Source: Pontiellaceae bacterium B1224 (GTDB lineage: Bacteria; Verrucomicrobiota; Kiritimatiellia; Kiritimatiellales; Pontiellaceae). From it: 64,000 nucleotides of DNA. The stretch's first letter is position 1. Every line of letters begins with the position of its first letter. Under the pieces are notes generated by a model. It ran no database searches and was not told the DNA's origin. It saw nothing but the letters and a program-made list of their open reading frames with translations. A program made the translations under genes and the position numbers. The DNA lies in the NCBI GenBank assembly GCA_029432815.1, contig JAROBA010000028.1:1-64000 (forward strand). The letters run 5' to 3'. Positions 7,503 to 16,074 of the stretch are shown piece by piece.

Positions 7503-9065
7503 ATGGATTATGCAAGTTACAGCGGCTTTGAATTTATCCTCAGTATCGGGTTTCTGGTGCTGGGCTTCTTTTTTCATGCCTACATCACAAAAACCAATGC
7601 AATTGCGGCTGGCAAACAGGCCAAAGCCATTTTGGCCGAGGCCCAGAAAGAGTCGGAAATTGTCCGCCGCGAGGCAAAAGTACAGGCGAAAGATGCCATT
7701 CTGCGGGCTCGGGAAAATTCGGAACGCGAGCTCACTGCACAGCGCAAAGATATTCTGGATCTGGAAAAACGGGTGGTTGAACGGGAGAAAAATCTCACCA
7801 GTAAGCTCGAAATGCTCAACAACAAAGAGATGCAGCTGACCGGTCGCATGACCGAAATCAGCGAACATAAGGAATCGCTGCGCGAGAAACAGCGCGAGCT
7901 CGACACTCTGATTAAGGAAGAATCCGTTCGTGTGGAAGATGCCGCCGTTCTCTCCAAAGCAGAGGCTCGAAAATTGATTATGAAGCGGATGGAGGACGAG
8001 CTTCAGCAAGAGGCCAACGGGCTGGTTCGGCACATCCAGAAAGAAGCGAAAGAAAACGCAAAGAAAAAGGCCCGTGAAATTGTGGCAACCGCCATACAGC
8101 GCTATGCCGCCGAAACCGTCTGCGATATTACCACCAGTCAGGTTTCTCTTGAGAGCGACGATATTAAAGGCCGGATCATCGGCAAAGAAGGCCGAAATAT
8201 TAAGTCCTTCGAATCTGAAACCGGCGTAAACGTGCTGATTGATGAAACTCCGGAAGTGGTCGTTCTTTCCAGCTACGATCCGATCCGCCGCGAAGTGGCC
8301 CGCGTGGCCCTGCAGCGGCTGATTGAAGACGGCCGTATCCACCCGGCCCGTATTGAAGAAACCGTTGCGAAAGTCCGCGAGGAAATCGACGACACCATTC
8401 GCCACGCCGGCGAGGAAGCCCTCTTCGGGCTCGGTCTGACCGGTGTGGCTCCGGAATTGGTGCACACGCTGGGTAAACTTAAATTCCGCACGAGCTACAA
8501 GCAGAATGTACTGGATCATTCCATTGAAACAGCGCACATCATGGCCATGATGGCCGGTGAAATGGGGCTCGATGCGAAGATTGCGAAACGCGTTGGTATC
8601 TTCCACGATATCGGCAAAGCGGTAGACCATGAAGTTGAAGGCGGACACGCTGTTATCGGCGCCAATCTGATGCGAAAATATGGTGAAGACCGCATTGTCT
8701 ATAATGCTGTGGGCTCGCACCACGAAGATATGGAACGCGAAAGTATCTATGCGGTTCTGTGCGATGCTGCCGATGCCCTCACCGCAGCCCGTCCGGGAGC
8801 TCGTGCCGAAACCACGGATCTGTATCTCCACCGTCTGGAACAGATCGAAAAAATTGCCAGCCAATATGCCGGAGTCAAAAGCAGCTACGCGGTACAGGCG
8901 GGCAGAGAAATCCGAATTATGGTTGAACCTGAAAAGTTCAACGATCATGGTACATCACTTCTCGCAAAAAATATTGCGAAACAGGTCGGCAAAGAAGTCA
9001 AAATCCCAGGTACGGTACGTGTGACGGTTATTCGGGAAACACGCTGCGTGGAATATGCAAAGTAG
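7503..9065 (+). CDS. rny: Ribonuclease Y
   Basis: A 520-residue membrane-anchored endoribonuclease that starts decay of many mRNAs. An N-terminal helix (about residues 8-28) is followed by a long charged coiled coil to about 200, then a KH domain (GRIIGKEGRNIKSFE) and an HD domain (IFHDIGKAVDHEVEGGH). I place the start at ATG 7503, which is 7 bases after GGAGG (7491-7495) and gives the usual short N-terminus. In-frame upstream codons reach to 7404 but add an uncharacteristic tail. An imperfect hairpin (7432-7472) lies just upstream. The gene is monocistronic or leads into upp after about 100 bp. Confidence 0.95.
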   Translation: MDYASYSGFEFILSIGFLVLGFFFHAYITKTNAIAAGKQAKAILAEAQKESEIVRREAKVQAKDAILRARENSERELTAQRKDILDLEKRVVEREKNLTSKLEMLNNKEMQLTGRMTEISEHKESLREKQRELDTLIKEESVRVEDAAVLSKAEARKLIMKRMEDELQQEANGLVRHIQKEAKENAKKKAREIVATAIQRYAAETVCDITTSQVSLESDDIKGRIIGKEGRNIKSFESETGVNVLIDETPEVVVLSSYDPIRREVARVALQRLIEDGRIHPARIEETVAKVREEIDDTIRHAGEEALFGLGLTGVAPELVHTLGKLKFRTSYKQNVLDHSIETAHIMAMMAGEMGLDAKIAKRVGIFHDIGKAVDHEVEGGHAVIGANLMRKYGEDRIVYNAVGSHHEDMERESIYAVLCDAADALTAARPGARAETTDLYLHRLEQIEKIASQYAGVKSSYAVQAGREIRIMVEPEKFNDHGTSLLAKNIAKQVGKEVKIPGTVRVTVIRETRCVEYAK

Positions 9066-9086
9066 GTTGCAAGTCTATTTGTCCAA

Positions 9087-9132
9087 GGTCAAAGGTCCTG
9101 CGCGTTGGAAGCCAGAGCTTCGACTTTTGACC
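9087..9132. repeat. Inverted repeat between rny and upp
   Basis: GGTCAAAGGTC (9087-9097) pairs with GACTTTTGACC (9122-9132) with one mismatch around a 24-nt loop. It could be a weak terminator for rny or a leader structure for upp. There is no T-run after it. Confidence 0.4.
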
Positions 9133-9172
9133 ATCAGACCTTCGACCGGAATATAAAAATGGAGTCTTTAAC

Positions 9173-9796
9173 ATGAGTCGAGTGGTTGAACTGAAACATC
9201 CGTTGGTAAGGCATCATATGGCCATGTTGCGGGATAAGAATACCCCAACCTATATTTTTCGTGACCAGATCCGCCGTCTGACCCTGCTTTTGGCATACGA
9301 AGCAACGGCGACGCTACCGGTGGAACCCATCGAAATTGAAACGCCGTTATGTAAAACAACCTGCAAGCATGTTGAAACTAGAATGGGCCTGGTTCCCATT
9401 CTGCGTGCCGGACTCGGTATGTGTGATGCCGTTCAGGATTTAATTCCCCAGGCCGAAATATGGCACCTTGGTTTTTACCGCGACGAGTCCACACTGGAAC
9501 CCGTTGAATATTATCAGAAGTTTTCTGACCACCCGCCGGAAATTGCCTTCATTCTGGATCCCATGCTGGCGACCGGTGGGTCCGCCTGCGAAGCCATTGC
9601 CATGGTAAAAAAGTGGGGCGTGAACAAAATCTCTATGCTCTGCACAATCGCATCGCCCGAAGGGATTGAAAAAGTGCAGGATGTGCACCCCGATGTAACG
9701 ATTTTCACCTGCGCCATTGACGAATGCCTGAATGAAAATGCATATATTGTCCCAGGCTTAGGCGATGCGGGCGACCGTATTTTTAACACGCTCTAA
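9173..9796 (+). CDS. upp: Uracil phosphoribosyltransferase
   Basis: A 207-residue type I phosphoribosyltransferase that makes UMP from uracil and PRPP (pyrimidine salvage). It shows the PRPP-binding loop DPMLATGGSA near residue 125, the flexible region with VPILRAGLGM near residue 70, and the uracil-binding C-terminus ending PGLGDAGDRIFNT. Length is normal and GGAG precedes the start. The next gene, a nickel superoxide dismutase, is only 30 bp away, but the functions are unrelated. Confidence 0.96.
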   Translation: MSRVVELKHPLVRHHMAMLRDKNTPTYIFRDQIRRLTLLLAYEATATLPVEPIEIETPLCKTTCKHVETRMGLVPILRAGLGMCDAVQDLIPQAEIWHLGFYRDESTLEPVEYYQKFSDHPPEIAFILDPMLATGGSACEAIAMVKKWGVNKISMLCTIASPEGIEKVQDVHPDVTIFTCAIDECLNENAYIVPGLGDAGDRIFNTL

Positions 9797-9826
9797 AAAA
9801 TAACCCCAAATCAAGGAGTATATCCG

Positions 9827-10267
9827 ATGAAAAAAACAGCTAGATATTTGACCATAATGGTATTGTTTGCAGTTGCTGCGACCACAACGGTGAAAGCACA
9901 TTGTCAGATTCCATGCGGAATCTATGATGACCCGATGCGGTTTCATATGATGGAAGAGCATGTGACCACCATCACCAAATCCATGGTGCAGATTGAAGCC
10001 GGTCTGGATCAGAACCAGACCGTCCGCTGGGTGATGAACAAAGAAAAACACGCCGATGAAATCATCGAAATTGCCTGTAACTACTTTCTGGCGCAGCGCA
10101 TCAAACCCGGCATGGATCACTACGAAGAAAATCTGAAGACTCTCCATGAAATCATCATCTATTCCATGAAGTGTAAACAGACCACGGATGTGGCGAACAC
10201 CAAAAAACTGGGTGAGTTGATCCATTCATTGGAACACACCTACCTGGGCGAAACGCACGAACACTAA
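9827..10267 (+). CDS. sodN: Nickel superoxide dismutase with Sec-type signal peptide
   Basis: A 146-residue protein whose predicted mature N-terminus is HCQIPCGIYDD, the nickel-hook of NiSOD: His1, Cys2, Pro5, Cys6 and Tyr9 are all present (residues 25, 26, 29, 30 and 33 of the precursor). The 24 residues before it form a classical signal peptide (basic start, hydrophobic core, Val-Lys-Ala end), so cutting after Ala24 would free His1 directly. In the best-studied systems a short leader is instead removed by the dedicated protease SodX, and no sodX-like gene is seen nearby. The mature part (about 122 residues) matches the family length. It removes superoxide, here probably in the periplasm. 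A strong terminator follows. Confidence 0.9.
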   Translation: MKKTARYLTIMVLFAVAATTTVKAHCQIPCGIYDDPMRFHMMEEHVTTITKSMVQIEAGLDQNQTVRWVMNKEKHADEIIEIACNYFLAQRIKPGMDHYEENLKTLHEIIIYSMKCKQTTDVANTKKLGELIHSLEHTYLGETHEH

Positions 10268-10286
10268 GTCTGAATTCTGAACTTTT

Positions 10287-10321
10287 AAAAGGCGGATTTG
10301 TAAAAAAAACCGCCTTTTTTG
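10287..10321 (+). terminator. Intrinsic terminator after sodN
   Basis: AAAAGGCGG (10287-10295) pairs with CCGCCTTTT (10310-10318), followed by a run of T. Confidence 0.9.
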
Positions 10322-10332
10322 TTTGCACATAT

Positions 10333-10367
10333 ACTACGGATGTAGTTTTTATGACTACGCATGTAGT
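10333..10367 (+). promoter_or_regulatory. Two BlaI/MecI-type operators
   Basis: ACTACGGATGTAGT (10333-10346) and ACTACGCATGTAGT (10354-10367) are near-identical dyads with the TACTACA-TGTAGTA-type core known for BlaI/MecI repressors. Their centres are 21 bp apart, two helical turns, on one face of the DNA. They directly precede the repressor gene, so autoregulation is expected. Confidence 0.85.
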
Positions 10368-10384
10368 AAATGAGGGAGAATCGT

Positions 10385-10771
10385 ATGACTGAACCAAAAT
10401 CACTCGGACAGCTGGAACTGGAAGTTTTGAAAATAGTTTGGGATCACCCCGGCAGTTCTGTTCCGCAGCTCACTGATGCTCTTCTGCAAAATAAGGACTA
10501 TGCACGAACCACTATTCTCACGGTGGTGCAGCGCCTTCATAAAAAGAGTTTCCTCACCCGGGAAAAACAAGATGGCGCATTCCGGTACTATCCGACCGAC
10601 AGCAAAGAGTCCGTCATGGGCGGAATGACCAAACGCTTTATCGAAAAAACCTTCGACGGCTCGGCATCCAGCCTGATTCAGCATTTAACCCAAACCAAAC
10701 TTTCCACTGCAGAGCTGGAAGAAATGCGTAGCATCATCGATCAGGCGATGAAAAATGAGGAGCAAAACTAA
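10385..10771 (+). CDS. BlaI/MecI/CopY family repressor
   Basis: A 128-residue winged-helix repressor. The N-terminal half carries the family pattern Leu-x-x-Leu-Glu-x-x-Val-Leu-x-x-Val-Trp and the recognition segment Thr-Thr-Ile-Leu-Thr-Val-Val-Gln-Arg-Leu. The C-terminal half forms the dimer helices and contains the region cut by the partner protease in this family. The start is ATG 10385 after GAGGGAGAA. An upstream in-frame ATG at 10370 overlaps that ribosome-binding site. The stop overlaps the ATG of the M56 protease gene (TAATG), the usual repressor-sensor pair. Two operators lie immediately upstream. The signal is unlikely to be a beta-lactam, since the partner has no penicillin-binding domain. 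Confidence 0.93.
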   Translation: MTEPKSLGQLELEVLKIVWDHPGSSVPQLTDALLQNKDYARTTILTVVQRLHKKSFLTREKQDGAFRYYPTDSKESVMGGMTKRFIEKTFDGSASSLIQHLTQTKLSTAELEEMRSIIDQAMKNEEQN

Positions 10772-13700
10772 TGCCCCATTTCTTCCAAGCCATCTACCAC
10801 TCCGCCTTGACCGAAATTCTGGCAACGTCGCTTCTGCACTCTCTTTGGCAAGCCACTGGAATTGGACTTGTTTATCTTCTTTTCCTGAAATGCATTCCAA
10901 CCACGAAGTCTTCCCTTCGCTATAAACTGGGCATGCTTTCACTCCTGGCTGTTTTGCTCTGCTGGCTCGGCACCTTATCGATCCTGAATCAACAGCCATC
11001 AGAAAGGACGCAATCTACTTCTCCAGCAATCGCATCCCCTGCTCCATCCACAACGATCGGCTCTTCGTCAAAGTTTGAAATGTTTCCAATGTCTGGAACT
11101 CCGGAAATATACACTGAAAAACCTCTGGTTGTTGAACCTCAAAAAAGTGAACCGCAAATTTCAATACACAGCATTCTAACCATCCTCTGGAGCATCGGCG
11201 TTACGCTGATGATAATCCGCCTGTTCCTGGCTCTTACCGGCACGCAGCGACATCGCAGTAAAGCATTACTGATTGAAGACTCGACCCTGCTGAAATGCTT
11301 CCAAAATCTGTGCGTACGGTTGGGTCTGAAAAGAAATATTATTTTTGCCGCAACAACCACACTGCAAAGTCCCGGTGTGATCGGCATCCTCAAGCCGATA
11401 ATCCTTATTCCAACTTCCATGCTGACCGGATTTTCATCATCCGACCTTGAAGCTGTGGTTGCACACGAACTCGCCCACATCCGGCGGAACGACTATCTCT
11501 TCAACCTGTTGCAGATGGTCATAGAATCCCTCTTCTTCTTCAACCCCGCCGTCTGGTGGATCAGTCACCGCATCCGCATGGAGCGCGAGGCCTGCTGCGA
11601 TGCCATGGCCATGGACGCCACCGGGCAGACATTCGAATATGCTAACCTGCTTCTCAATGAATTCGGAGCCGCTCCCGCCACTGTTCCAGCCTTTGGAAGT
11701 TCAAAAAAGGCCGACGCCAAAGAACGCCTGCTGCGCATCGTTCATCCGAATAAAAAGTTTGATGTCAAAATCGGAAGCGTCCGGCTGATCCTCCTGCTTA
11801 TCCTCACCACATTCGGCATCTTCGCCCTCGCAAAAACCAGCGACCTCGCCGTCGAAACCGTCGCCAAATTGATGACGCCAAAGGAGAGAGTGGAAAAGCT
11901 GATTGAACTGGCCGGTCAGAAAACTGAATTGCCTGAAAAAGCTCCGGAACAGCAGGTAGATCGACACGATTATGCCAGCAAACCAAGAATCACCATTTCC
12001 GGTATAATCCGGACCGCTGACTCTACCCCACTACCCCAAAATATAGAAATCGCCTATATATCGCTGGAAAAACCTAAATCTCAGAACTGGCAGGATAAAC
12101 AAAATGCCAAGAAATTTCATGCCACCACTGTAATAGATGAGGATGGTTTGTTTTCACTAACGAATGCTGTCGCGCTTGGAACGCAGTACCTGAGTGTTAA
12201 ATGCTCTGATTTTCAACCGATAAAATTCCAGACTGAATCCCCGCAGGATATTACGAATTTGGAACTTATTCTTACGCGCAGCTTTTCGGCCGAATTGATC
12301 ATTCAGAACAAAGAAGGCAAACCAATCCCCGGCGCATCAGTCATGCTGATGTATATACGTGATACCGTTCAGGATATGACTTATATGCATGATAGCCCCG
12401 AACCCAAAACAACAGATTCCGAGGGGAGACTCCATTATTCAAACCAAGGCACGAATACGGTTGTGTTTAAAGTAAGTGCCAAGGGGTATCAAACAGTTGA
12501 CTTCCATCTGGCATCGTTTAATAAAGAACAGCCAATAATTATCCAATTGGATAAAGGGCAAACGGTGCCCGGCCGGGTTACAGATAAAGAAACAGGTAAG
12601 CCGGTCAACGATGCCCAGATTATTATCACCAAAAGAGAAGTGCCGACCTATGGATTTAATATGGATGGCGGGATCATGGGAATGAGTGATGATCGGGAAA
12701 TAGGCCGAACGGATCCTGATGGCAAGTTTCTTATCGATACCATAGGCAGCAATGCCACGTTCACCATTACGGTGAAGGCTCCCGGAAAAAATGCATCGGT
12801 TGTCGAAGGCATAACCACCAAGACCAAACATATCGATGTACAACTCAGCCCCAAACGAATTATCAGAGGCAAATTGATTGGTGATCTGTCTAAAATTTAC
12901 GAAGCGAATATTAATAATATTGGTTCCCATCCCTCCATCTCCTATGCCTCCTCTGTGGGAGGCGGGATTCTCATACGAACGACACCAGTCACCATCACCA
13001 ATGGTGTGGGGCATTTTAAAATCTCCGATATTCAGGGAAATTTTATCAGGCTTCTTTTAACGGATAATGATTATAACAACCAGAAACAGCTTGCTGAAAT
13101 TCAGTTCACTGACAGATCGGAGTATGACCTCACGATTGATCTGGATTCCGACAAAGTAGAACACGGACCCGACAGTCGCATGATTGAAGTCGAGATCACG
13201 ACACCTCCCGGGCTTCCGCCTGCAGAAGGAGTTCTAGAACTCAGATATCAGTCAGAAATGGCACGTAAATCAGAGTCGTATGAAACAACCGATATTCAGA
13301 TAGAGATAGTAAACGGCAGAGGACTGGTCACCATACCCACTCCTTCCTATATAGGATTGATGTCAACCAAAGGTATTAAAGGATACTGGATCGAACAGGG
13401 ATATGGCGCCAGAGCCTCCACCAATCTCATCCAGACTTCATCCGAACCTTTAACGTATTCAGTGAAAGCAATGCCCGCCGGGGGTATTGTCGGTAACGTC
13501 TTTAATATAGACGGCAAGCCCTCAGAAACTTTCGAAACACTGGTCATTCAAAAAAGCTGGCCTAAAAAGATTTCACACTACTGGTCATTGCTCTCCAGCC
13601 AAAGGCAAAGCGAATCTTTCGCAATAACCACGATTCCTTTGAATGAAACATTTGCCCTGATCGTGAATAAAGGGAGTGAGTGGATCATCACAGATCCCTT

Positions 13701-14019
13701 AGTTCTTACCGAAGAATCCGCGATACAGAATATGGACTTAAAGTTTGGTCCATCAAAACCGATTCAAGGACGGATTCTTAAACCGGACGGTACGCCTGCG
13801 GCCCATGTATATATCCAACTTTTGAATAACATTGATATAGCTGAGGGATTTTCAACGTACTCCTATGCCGATGGAATCATGACGGATGCGAATGGATACT
13901 TCAGTTTTGGACCGGTTTCTATAAGTGACAAATTCAGTTACAAGCTTCGTGTTTCAAACAATAGATTTCCTGTCGAGCCCGGAAGCAATGAAACCTATAC
14001 CCTGAAAGCGAAAAAGTAG
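10771..14019 (+). CDS. M56 (BlaR1/MecR1-like) sensor protease with large beta-domain ectodomain
   Basis: A 1082-residue membrane protein. The first 360 residues are the M56 peptidase module: helices near 15-35, 47-65, 130-155 and 337-357, the zinc motif VAHELAHIRR near 231, and the distal EREACCDAMA near 272. This protease normally cleaves the co-encoded BlaI repressor. Beyond residue 370, in place of the penicillin-sensing domain, lie about 700 residues of repeated carboxypeptidase-regulatory-like beta modules (for example VTDKETGKPVNDAQI, QNKEGKPIPGASV, ILKPDGTPAAHVYI). They should be outside the inner membrane. The ligand is unknown. The M56 plus beta-repeat layout occurs in other PVC bacteria, to my knowledge without an assigned signal. 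Palindrome copies lie at 11084 and 11684. Confidence 0.88.
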   Translation: MPHFFQAIYHSALTEILATSLLHSLWQATGIGLVYLLFLKCIPTTKSSLRYKLGMLSLLAVLLCWLGTLSILNQQPSERTQSTSPAIASPAPSTTIGSSSKFEMFPMSGTPEIYTEKPLVVEPQKSEPQISIHSILTILWSIGVTLMIIRLFLALTGTQRHRSKALLIEDSTLLKCFQNLCVRLGLKRNIIFAATTTLQSPGVIGILKPIILIPTSMLTGFSSSDLEAVVAHELAHIRRNDYLFNLLQMVIESLFFFNPAVWWISHRIRMEREACCDAMAMDATGQTFEYANLLLNEFGAAPATVPAFGSSKKADAKERLLRIVHPNKKFDVKIGSVRLILLLILTTFGIFALAKTSDLAVETVAKLMTPKERVEKLIELAGQKTELPEKAPEQQVDRHDYASKPRITISGIIRTADSTPLPQNIEIAYISLEKPKSQNWQDKQNAKKFHATTVIDEDGLFSLTNAVALGTQYLSVKCSDFQPIKFQTESPQDITNLELILTRSFSAELIIQNKEGKPIPGASVMLMYIRDTVQDMTYMHDSPEPKTTDSEGRLHYSNQGTNTVVFKVSAKGYQTVDFHLASFNKEQPIIIQLDKGQTVPGRVTDKETGKPVNDAQIIITKREVPTYGFNMDGGIMGMSDDREIGRTDPDGKFLIDTIGSNATFTITVKAPGKNASVVEGITTKTKHIDVQLSPKRIIRGKLIGDLSKIYEANINNIGSHPSISYASSVGGGILIRTTPVTITNGVGHFKISDIQGNFIRLLLTDNDYNNQKQLAEIQFTDRSEYDLTIDLDSDKVEHGPDSRMIEVEITTPPGLPPAEGVLELRYQSEMARKSESYETTDIQIEIVNGRGLVTIPTPSYIGLMSTKGIKGYWIEQGYGARASTNLIQTSSEPLTYSVKAMPAGGIVGNVFNIDGKPSETFETLVIQKSWPKKISHYWSLLSSQRQSESFAITTIPLNETFALIVNKGSEWIITDPLVLTEESAIQNMDLKFGPSKPIQGRILKPDGTPAAHVYIQLLNNIDIAEGFSTYSYADGIMTDANGYFSFGPVSISDKFSYKLRVSNNRFPVEPGSNETYTLKAKK

Positions 14020-14038
14020 AACGAGCGTCCCGTTCGTT
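14020..14038. repeat. Small hairpin after the M56 gene
   Basis: AACGAGCG/CGTTCGTT (one G-T pair) around TCC. It has no good T-run. It may serve both convergent genes as a weak terminator or be a REP-like remnant. Confidence 0.35.
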
Positions 14039-14064
14039 TGAGTAAGTGAGATGCTAACTCTACG

Positions 14065-14505
14065 TTACCACCAGAGCTTGTAGGCGGAGTCGAGTTGGAA
14101 AGCGTTTTCGATGTGGCGGATTTCGGGGGCGGCGCCATCGGGTTCACCGATGACTTCGATGACGTCAAAGCGGATATAGTCCGGCTGGAGCTTTTTCTTT
14201 TTGAGATAGGTGACGGCGGCGCGGGAGAGACGCTTTCGTTTTTCTTTGTTCACGGCAGAAAACGGCCGACCGTAGTTTTCGTTTTTGCGGGTTTTGACTT
14301 CCACGAAAACCAGGGCGTTTTTGTCGGCGCCAATAATGTCGAGCTCGTCGTGTTTGCCAACCCGGACGCGTTCCCCGACGATTTTCCAATGGTTGGATTT
14401 CAGAAAACGAACGGCCACCCGCTCTCCCCATCGCCCGGATTTTAGATGAGCGGGTTCGGATTTTTTCCTGGCCAGTTTTTCGATCCACTTCCGAACAAGC
14501 CGCAT
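14065..14505 (-). CDS. YraN family (UPF0102) endonuclease-like protein
   Basis: A 146-residue protein of the YraN/UPF0102 family, a PD-(D/E)XK nuclease-fold group of unsettled function, possibly in DNA repair or replication restart. The core is visible: Gly-Arg-Trp-Gly-Glu near residue 24, DELDIIG near 53, and VFVEVKTRK near 66, where Asp, Glu and Lys form the expected metal site. The length is typical. It converges with the M56 gene and lies 69 bp downstream of glgA on the same strand. A one-mismatch palindrome copy is inside at 14384. Confidence 0.9.
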   Translation of the reverse strand: MRLVRKWIEKLARKKSEPAHLKSGRWGERVAVRFLKSNHWKIVGERVRVGKHDELDIIGADKNALVFVEVKTRKNENYGRPFSAVNKEKRKRLSRAAVTYLKKKKLQPDYIRFDVIEVIGEPDGAAPEIRHIENAFQLDSAYKLWW

Positions 14506-14574
14506 GTGAATTTATGCAAAACGATTCGGAGCAAAATGATTATTTCTCGTCGCGAGGAATCATTTTGCTTTAAA

Positions 14575-16026
14575 TTATTTTGCTTCCTCCTGACTTAGAA
14601 TCTTCTTATAGAGCGTAATGTAGTCGCGGGCCATGTGTTTGACGGAGAAGTCCTGCTTCATGGCGCGCTTCATCAGGGGCTTCCAACGGTTGGAACTTTT
14701 GTAAAGGGTCAGCGCGCGCTGCAATGCATGAACAAATTCCTGAACGGTATAGTTTTTAAACTTAAATCCGGTGCCTCCCTTTTCTGAATAGTCGGTCACA
14801 GAATCTTCCAGTCCGCCGACGGCGCGAACGAGCGGAATGGTGCCGTAGCGCATGCTGTAGAGCTGGTTCTGACCGCAGGGCTCAAACTCAGAGGGCATCA
14901 GGAAAATATCAACACCGGCCTCAATGATATGCGCCTTATGGTTCGAGAATTCCATCCATGCGCACACCTGATCGGGCCAGCGGGCGGCCCACGCTTTACA
15001 CGCGTCTTCATAGAGCGTATCCCCGGTTCCGAGGATGACGATCTGTGCCCCGGTGTTAACAATTTCTTCAATGGCCCCGACCACCAGATCAATTCCTTTC
15101 TGGGGAACCAGCCGCGAAATGATTCCAAGCATTGGAACATTTGCATCTACATTGAAACCACAGGCTTTTTGCAATTCGGCTTTACAGGTTGCCTTGCCGG
15201 CCAGGTCGTTCACGGAATAATTGGCGGGCAGATGCGAATCGGTTTCCGGATTCCAGCGTTCGTAGTCGATACCGTTTAGGATGCCGTATAAATCTTTCTG
15301 CCGGTGATAGAGTACCGCATTGAGTTTGCATCCGAAACGCGCGGTCTTTACCTCTTCTGCATAGGTCGGGCTCACGGCATTGATGGCGGTTGCTCCGACG
15401 AGGCCGCCTTTGAGCGTATTGATTTCCCCGTAAAATTCCAGCGTATGCATGGTATAGCAATTGTCCGGCAGTTGGGTCATGTAAAACTTTTCCGCCGGGG
15501 CCCAGCCCTGATGCGCCAGGTTATGAATGGTCATCAGTGTTTTTTCGCGGCCGTTGCGGAAATGACCATCGATTCCGTAATAAAGCAGGAATGGAATCAG
15601 CCCGGCCTGCCAGTCGTTGCACTGCACCACGTCGGGTTTCATGTCCCAGATATCGATCAGTTTAACGACGGCCTTCTGAAAAAAGAGGAAGCGTTCAAAG
15701 TTGTCGCCATACCCATGGCCGGGGATACCGTAAATACCGGGGCGCTCAAAAAAGGCACTGCTGTGAATAAAGTAGGTTGTGACCCCTTCCGAGACCTGAT
15801 ACCAGACGGTTCCATAGTACCACGCATTACCTAAAGGGATATGAAGCTCGGCATCACACGGTTTGATTCCAAACTTTTCCCGATCGATATCCTGATAAAG
15901 CGGCATGAAACGCACCACCTCGACCTTCTCATCGACCAAGGCCTTTGGCAAAGAGGCACAAACATCTCCTAGACCGCCTGACGATGCGAATGGTACGATT
16001 TCACTACTTACAAAAATGATCTTCAT
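14575..16026 (-). CDS. glgA: Glycogen synthase (ADP-glucose type, GT5)
   Basis: A 483-residue GT5 glycogen/starch synthase that adds glucose from ADP-glucose to alpha-1,4-glucan. The start is taken at ATG 16026 (residues Met-Lys-Ile-Ile-Phe-Val-Ser-Ser-Glu). An upstream codon at 16044 would add six residues. The C-terminal donor-site motifs are present, including PSEFEPCGQNQLYSMRYGT and the GGLEDSV loop. The N-terminal KxGGL motif that contacts the nucleotide sugar reads Ser15-Ser-Gly-Gly-Leu, so the usual lysine is missing. The gene is divergent from rnr with 48 bp between starts. Palindrome copies lie at 14681 and 15123. No other glycogen gene is in the window. Confidence 0.93.
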   Translation of the reverse strand: MKIIFVSSEIVPFASSGGLGDVCASLPKALVDEKVEVVRFMPLYQDIDREKFGIKPCDAELHIPLGNAWYYGTVWYQVSEGVTTYFIHSSAFFERPGIYGIPGHGYGDNFERFLFFQKAVVKLIDIWDMKPDVVQCNDWQAGLIPFLLYYGIDGHFRNGREKTLMTIHNLAHQGWAPAEKFYMTQLPDNCYTMHTLEFYGEINTLKGGLVGATAINAVSPTYAEEVKTARFGCKLNAVLYHRQKDLYGILNGIDYERWNPETDSHLPANYSVNDLAGKATCKAELQKACGFNVDANVPMLGIISRLVPQKGIDLVVGAIEEIVNTGAQIVILGTGDTLYEDACKAWAARWPDQVCAWMEFSNHKAHIIEAGVDIFLMPSEFEPCGQNQLYSMRYGTIPLVRAVGGLEDSVTDYSEKGGTGFKFKNYTVQEFVHALQRALTLYKSSNRWKPLMKRAMKQDFSVKHMARDYITLYKKILSQEEAK

Positions 16027-16074
16027 ATAAAATCCTATTAACAATTTCTATGCCACATATTAAAGGAACCTTAA

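Noticed and set aside
7410-8948. 512-codon open frame opposite RNase Y
   Set aside because: Product has no recognisable domain and mirrors the codon pattern of the conserved RNase Y gene.
10220-10234. Partial match to the 15-bp palindrome in sodN
   Set aside because: Two mismatches in the left half, so not counted.
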